From contig NZ_AWGA01000066.1 of NCBI RefSeq assembly GCF_000471645.3, forward strand, positions 1 to 56,234: 56,234 nt of DNA, in the 5' to 3' direction. Origin of the DNA: Candidatus Schmidhempelia bombi str. Bimp. Lineage in GTDB: Bacteria > Pseudomonadota > Gammaproteobacteria > Enterobacterales > Orbaceae. Below, one piece after another: positions 51,791-56,234 of the stretch. The translations under genes were made by a program, and so were the position numbers. The notes below the pieces were generated by a model. It saw only the letters and a program-made list of their open reading frames with translations. It was not told the origin of the DNA and made no database searches. The stretch's first letter is position 1, and the number at the start of each line of letters is the position of its first letter.

Positions 51791-53257
51791 ATGTTTTTTT
51801 TATCTATACCTATAACGGTATTATTAATATTGTCAGTGGTAATTTCGACGCCGATGTTGGCTTCATTATTTAAGAAACATCAATATCAGCTTATTGTTAT
51901 TGTGTTACTCTCGCTATTTATCGTCACCGAATTAATATCTATTTACTTTAGTGGTGGTTTTATCGATTACCAATTTTTTGTTAATCTTAATTTTCGCGAT
52001 ATTTTTGCTGGTTTATTTATTTTTAAATTACAGGCGGCGCTTGCTATTTTTAGCTTTATTTTATTTGTATTTGTTCTCGCATTTATGTCCAAATGGGTCA
52101 AGAAGCATATAGTGATTTGGTTACGAATGACAGTACTGCTATGTACAATTATTATGATCAGTCAAAGTGGGGGACCACTAAGCAAAATCCATGAAATTTA
52201 TCAGATTACCATTGCCAGTCAACAACCATTTGAACAAGCACTAACACAACTTGGTATGGTTGACTATGTGAAAAAATCCCAATTAGTCGCCAACAAAGGT
52301 AAAAATATTATTGTTATTTCCTTGGAATCATTTGAACGTGGTTTTATGGATATGCCTAGCATTACGCCTAATCTTATTCGGTTATCTCAGCAATACACTT
52401 ATTTTCCATCGCTACCAATGGGAATAGGTAGTTCTTGGACGACTGCCTCTATGTATACTTATATGACGGGGATACCTTTTCTTATTGGTGAATTAACCAC
52501 TATGCCGATGAAAGAGACCAAAGCGTTACAATTAGTCAGTTTAGGCGATGTATTATCGCGTGCTGGCTACCAAACAAAATATATTATGGGGAGTCCTAAT
52601 TTTGCTGGTATGGGACATATTATTTCACTATTTGGTATACCTGTTATTTCCGAAGCTACCTATCCAAATCAATATCCGTCTGCGCCATTTGGACTTTATG
52701 ATCGTGATATTTTTGATGTCGCCAAAAGGCAAATTAATGAATTAACGCAGACTAAACAACCATTTGCTTTATTTATTTCCACCGTATCAACGCATGCGCC
52801 TAATGGATTTGAAGATAAGCGTATGCAACAATATATTTCTCCACAGTCAAATAATATGGACTTTGTGGCGGCCTCGCTCGATTACAATCTAGGTCAATTT
52901 ATTGATTATCTTGAGAGTAATCATCTGCTTGACGATACTGTCTTTTATATTTTCCCTGATCACTTAATGATGGGAATAGGTACGCAGACTATTGCAAAAT
53001 TATCGTTACAAAAACGAAGTTTATATCTGATTAGTAATGCGGATACCAACGCCCTTAACCATAAACAAAGTGATACGCTTTATCAAATAGATTTACCGCG
53101 AATAATTTTAAATGGTGCGCAAATAGAGTCGAATGCTAAATTTTTAACCGATTATTTAACTGGTGATCAAGATAAATTGGCGTTCATAAAGTTGCATAAA
53201 GAAAAAATTGCACAGTTAAATAAAGCTGCTGAGATAAGTGGTTCGGTAAATAACTAA
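51791..53257 (+). CDS. LTA-synthase-like phosphoglycerol transferase
   Basis: Alkaline-phosphatase/sulfatase superfamily membrane enzyme. The 488 residues have four or five N-terminal membrane segments (about 3-25, 33-53, 70-98, 107-126), then an extracytoplasmic domain from about 165. Metal and catalytic signs: ISLESFE with E179, the nucleophile region GSSWTTAS (T217 or T218) followed by YTYMTGIPF, and YIFPDHLMM. These fit LtaS/OpgB-type enzymes that move phosphoglycerol or a related phospho-alcohol onto a surface glycan. The pairing with a divergent glycosyltransferase suggests one modification pathway; the acceptor cannot be deduced. Confidence 0.82.
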   Translation: MFFLSIPITVLLILSVVISTPMLASLFKKHQYQLIVIVLLSLFIVTELISIYFSGGFIDYQFFVNLNFRDIFAGLFIFKLQAALAIFSFILFVFVLAFMSKWVKKHIVIWLRMTVLLCTIIMISQSGGPLSKIHEIYQITIASQQPFEQALTQLGMVDYVKKSQLVANKGKNIIVISLESFERGFMDMPSITPNLIRLSQQYTYFPSLPMGIGSSWTTASMYTYMTGIPFLIGELTTMPMKETKALQLVSLGDVLSRAGYQTKYIMGSPNFAGMGHIISLFGIPVISEATYPNQYPSAPFGLYDRDIFDVAKRQINELTQTKQPFALFISTVSTHAPNGFEDKRMQQYISPQSNNMDFVAASLDYNLGQFIDYLESNHLLDDTVFYIFPDHLMMGIGTQTIAKLSLQKRSLYLISNADTNALNHKQSDTLYQIDLPRIILNGAQIESNAKFLTDYLTGDQDKLAFIKLHKEKIAQLNKAAEISGSVNN

Positions 53258-53580
53258 TTCATTTTTTAGTTAATATCGGAGTAGTTGCTAAGGCATGGTG
53301 TTGAAGGATAAACGCTGTTTTGGATAATTAAAACCGCCCTTATTTTTATTATAGAGAATTTGTTCCTCGTCTACTGTACTATTTTAGGGGAGGGGAGTAA
53401 TTACCATAACGTTCATCTGTACTTAATTGTGATTTAGACTGTGTGACGGTAACTGTTTGAATACTTTGTCAATAATGGGGGCTGAAACTAAATTTCATCA
53501 TAAATTAGCCACCGTTATTTTTTGTTTATTGTATAAAACGCCAAATCATCTTACGGTGATAAGGCGTTAATCGAGTACTG

Positions 53581-53979
53581 TTACACATATTTATTATCGT
53601 ATTTTGTTCTAATACAGGAAATAACATAAATCAATTTTGCATCTAATCCGTGATTTATAACGACATGATTAATGTAGTTGTGTCATTGTTTATAAATTAA
53701 TTCATCATCCGTTGGTTGTCTATAAGCCATAAAATAGTCTTCTCCGATAATAAATAACGTATTTTTCATATAAATGGCTTGATTACCATTGAATAAAAAG
53801 GTAGATAATGGGGACGCAACAATATTATTAAATGTTACCTATTCAACTTCATCGCTAATATCGATATTATGTTTGTTAACATTAGCAGTGTGCTTTTAAT
53901 ATAACACTTCATTACTAAAAAATCGTTTTGAATTGACTTTACTAAAGCTGAATAAATAAGACTGTTGATCATTAACCCA
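53581..53979 (-). pseudogene. Decayed hypothetical gene with in-frame stops
   Basis: Starting at 53979 one frame reads WVNDQQSYLFSFSKVNS, then a TAA, then KHTANVNKHNIDISDEVE, a TAG, then about 50 sensible codons (VTFNNIVASPLSTFLFNG, later YFMAYRQPTDDELIYKQ), a TGA, and 33 more codons to a TAA at 53581. Several long protein-like stretches in one frame separated by single stops indicate a former gene rather than chance. A preceding DPKNF string in another frame suggests a frameshift upstream. It resembles repeat-type secreted hypothetical proteins, but I cannot name a family. Confidence 0.5.
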
Positions 53980-54010
53980 AAGTTTTTTGGGTCAACATTT
54001 AACGTTACTG

Positions 54011-54271
54011 TTACCCTATTGAGTTTTCTAATCTGCTGTCATCAAAACGTAACTTATCATTAGTTTGCATTGGTAATACATTAACTTGCTCAATACTTTG
54101 AGTAGAATATTCATCTTTCAAACACATTAATTCAAAATTTCTTACATCAAAATGTACCTATATTGGAACCGTAGCTTTATCTTCAGATTTTTTTACTCAG
54201 TTACCAACCTCTAAAGAAATAACATTTTTAACTTCCCATCTATAATGTGCATTACAGTATTTAATCAACTT
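54011..54271 (-). pseudogene. Degraded second copy of the effector peptidase C-terminus
   Basis: The minus-strand frame from 54271 reads KLIKYCNAHYRWEVKN, then SLEVGN, a TGA, KKSEDKATVPI, a TAG, VHFDVRNFELMCLKDEY and on to a TAA at 54011. It aligns with the C-terminus of the gene at 55022 (KYLGAKWDWKVGQNN, WVHYDVREFDHNFLKDEY). Two in-frame stops and a missing N-terminus make it a pseudogene. The last 30 residues differ from the other copy. Confidence 0.75.
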
Positions 54272-54412
54272 TATTTTTAACTAAATAAATCAATTATATA
54301 AGCTCATGATTATAAATAATTTTTAATAAATATTTATTTATACTCTATAGCACGATATTGCTTAACTATTTTCTATAAAAACTTAATTTCGATTTTAATC
54401 ATTACTTAGTTA

Positions 54413-54952
54413 TTATTTTTGTTGTTTAATATATCCATCTTGATGTAAATAATAATGTTTAGTGGTTAAATTGTTATCATATTCGGTTTTAACTGTAATG
54501 ATAAAATTCTTGGAAAGGGTAAATTGTGTTTTTTCAATTAAATCTTCATTATTTCCAGGCTCATACCATTCACCTTCAACATACAAGTTTGAGCGAATTT
54601 GATTATCTTTTATGATTAATAAATAAAGTCGATATGGAAAATCTCCACAATCTTGCGGTACTAAAATTGCATCAATACCATCTTTAGATGGTATAGGAAT
54701 ATAACGAAAATCTGGCTCACAACTCCACAAGTCCAAATCTGCAATTTTACAATTTTCAAGATTCGCTATTTTATATTCCGTATTTTTATGTTTTCTATTT
54801 AGCGGTAAGTGATCTATGCTTTTTTCAAAACAGGTGTTTTTATTATTGCGATAAATACTTTTATTTGCATTATTTTTAATAGTAGATTCTTGTGCATAAA
54901 CCCCAAAAGGAAGCATGCAAAACATCAAATAACTGATATATTTTTTTTTCAT
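54413..54952 (-). CDS. Putative periplasmic immunity protein (unrecognised family)
   Basis: 179 residues with a clear signal peptide (KKKYISYLMFCMLPFGVYA, cut before QES), so the protein is exported. The mature part is charged and beta-rich with four Cys (CFEKS, ENCKI, WSCEP, PQDCGD) that may form disulfides. It starts 69 bases downstream of a peptidoglycan-directed effector on the same strand. The usual effector-immunity order and the matching compartment suggest it neutralises that effector. I do not recognise a family; the function is inference from context. Confidence 0.6.
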   Translation of the reverse strand: MKKKYISYLMFCMLPFGVYAQESTIKNNANKSIYRNNKNTCFEKSIDHLPLNRKHKNTEYKIANLENCKIADLDLWSCEPDFRYIPIPSKDGIDAILVPQDCGDFPYRLYLLIIKDNQIRSNLYVEGEWYEPGNNEDLIEKTQFTLSKNFIITVKTEYDNNLTTKHYYLHQDGYIKQQK

Positions 54953-55021
54953 AAAATTACCCTAATTTATTAATTAACGATTTTTTAACACTAATGAACT
55001 TAGAGTTACACCATTTAATGT

Positions 55022-56234
55022 TTAAGAATCTTTACAAAAATATTCATCTTTCAAAAAATTGTGATCAAATTCCCTTACATCATAATGTACCCAACTCGTA
55101 GCTCCTATTGAGGATGACTCCAGATTAAAAATATTATTCTGCCCAACCTTCCAGTCCCATTTAGCACCTAAATATTTATTAAAAATATCTTTTCTCAATA
55201 TATCCATATCATCACATGATTTAGTTCTAATATCATTTTTATTAAAATGAATGTCTAACGCTTTTCCTTTATGGTTTGTAGATTGTCTCTTTTTCTGGAT
55301 ATTTCTATCATAACATCTATATCCTGATGCAATTTTTCTAAAACTATAAACTGATTTTTCTTTTTTTAATAAAATATTACCGCTTTTAATGCAAATAATA
55401 ACGACCTGTGTATACCAGGATACTCGTATCTATGTGTTGCTTCTTTTTTTAATTTTTCATTGTAATACATATTGTTATGTCTATTTTTCCCAAATCCATC
55501 ACATTTCCCACAAGGGCAAAACATTTGTTCGGAATCACTAGACGTTTTTTTGTTCCATTCATTTTTTGGTAAATCATACTCATTAGAAAAATTATCAATG
55601 GCTTTTACTACTTCTATATCAACAAAACCAGTTTCCTCAACATTCATATAGTCACGCTGAAACTGTTTTATCATATTTTCTGTTCTTTCGGTAAATTCAT
55701 CTGTTGGCACATTACCGCCAAAGCCTGCAAGGCGTATATTAATTTCTCGAATAATCTCATGCTTATCGCCTTTTTGAAAAAGGATTCTATTTTTAGGAAA
55801 ATAATCCATTATCCCCACAGGATGAATAAACCATGCCCTACCATCCATTGATAGATTAGAAAGTATCGGCGTGTTAGCATTAAGAGGGGTTTGGTTAGAG
55901 TTTGCTGTTTGTGCTTCTGCCACTTCTTTCCACCATAAAGATGGTTTTATGCGTTTCTCTTTTTCAAGTTGCCAGTTGGTTTTGATATGTTCGTGGGCTT
56001 CGTTTAATTTTTTTAAGGCAAAGTCACGTTGATAAGGTAAGGTTAGACCGAGTTTGTTTAACTCTTGTTCGATGATTTCTTTTTTTTGCTGTTTTTCTTG
56101 TTCATACAGGCTATCTATCTCATTCCATTTACTTAATTCTTCATCGGCATACCATTCACTTTCATAGTTTATAAGTAAATGGTCTATTTGCTGTGCTGTC
56201 CAGCTTGTGCGTAATCCTTCTTTTAAATCGCCAT
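55022..56234 (-). pseudogene. Probable T6SS effector with M15-like peptidase domain, frameshifted; 5' end outside window
   Basis: From the window edge the frame is open: a helical linker (SWTAQQIDHLLINYESEWYA, then KWNEIDSLYEQEKQ and EHIKTNWQLEKEKR) and PSLWWKEVAEAQ. Next come GRAWFIHPVGIMDYF, a peptidoglycan-binding-like region (EINIRLAGFGG ... QFQRDY) and a Cys-rich MFCPCGKCDG. The frame ends at a TAA (55366-55368). Shifting by one base in the T run at 55371-55374 restores KKEKSVYSFRKIASGYRCYDRN, then STNHKGKALDIHF and WVHYDVREFD, an M15-type zinc peptidase core, to a stop at 55022. The linker and 'WFIHP' style is typical of type VI effectors. The GTG at 55923 need not be the start. Confidence 0.72.

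Larger units (their letters stand above)
53258..54412. other. 1155-base region of degenerate coding sequence
   Basis: No intact frame. On the minus strand it holds a damaged effector C-terminus (54011-54271), a second decayed frame (53581-53979) and a shorter coding-like stretch near 53360-53500 (about 28 codons between stops, ending in a GNYSPPLK-like string). It reads as a remnant of several cassette genes next to the intact putative immunity gene. Confidence 0.6.

Overview
The window is a mostly core, AT-rich chromosomal segment from a gammaproteobacterium. Gene order matches Escherichia coli/Pasteurellaceae blocks: ftsY-ftsE-ftsX-rpoH, yheU-crp, uppS-cdsA-rseP-bamA-skp-lpxD, tig-clpP-clpX-lon-ppiD, usg-truA-accD-folC-dedD-cvpA-purF-ubiX, rnr-rlmB, metF-metB/metJ, rpmE, degS-degQ-zapG, secM-secA-mutT. 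The low GC, the shortened proteins (FtsY, RNase R), a DUF721 gene beside secM and the way E. coli-like blocks are stitched together suggest a host-associated lineage near Orbaceae (Gilliamella-like). That assignment is inference from gene content; no rRNA lies in the window.

Layout: 1-594 is the 3' part of an unrecognised gene. 890-5132 carries rluE, then ftsYEX and rpoH. 5229-9678 holds tilS and metC (minus), an 18-copy TTGA tandem repeat in the metC/phosphopantetheinyl transferase intergenic region, and a tyrosine phosphatase. 10175-26988 is the yheU-crp block, the envelope-biogenesis operon and the protein-quality-control block. 27084-37884 is the usg-to-ubiX block followed by rnr-rlmB. 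38315-41194 is the methionine regulon (MetJ with a clear met-box operator, metB, metF) with rpmE. 41323-44709 has the periplasmic proteases DegS and DegQ, separated by a decayed phage-like gene. 44834-49635 has zapG, a DciA-like gene, secM, secA and mutT. 49942-53257 has folA and a divergent pair: a glycosyltransferase and an LTA-synthase-like phosphoglycerol transferase.

The right end (about 53.4-56.2 kb) is accessory. On the minus strand lies the C-terminal part of a probable type VI secretion effector (linker, peptidoglycan-binding-like region, M15-like peptidase domain) broken by one frameshift. Downstream come a secreted small protein that fits a periplasmic immunity protein, a second degraded copy of the peptidase C-terminus with two in-frame stops, and further degenerate coding sequence. 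It looks like a stack of displaced effector/immunity cassettes.

Shared themes: envelope biogenesis and stress response dominate (BamA, Skp, DegQ, DegS, RseP, RpoH, Lon, ClpXP, PpiD). The sequence shows a sigma-E-like promoter upstream of rpoH and a sigma-32-like promoter upstream of lon, and SecM/SecA provides secretion-coupled translational control with an unusual arrest peptide.
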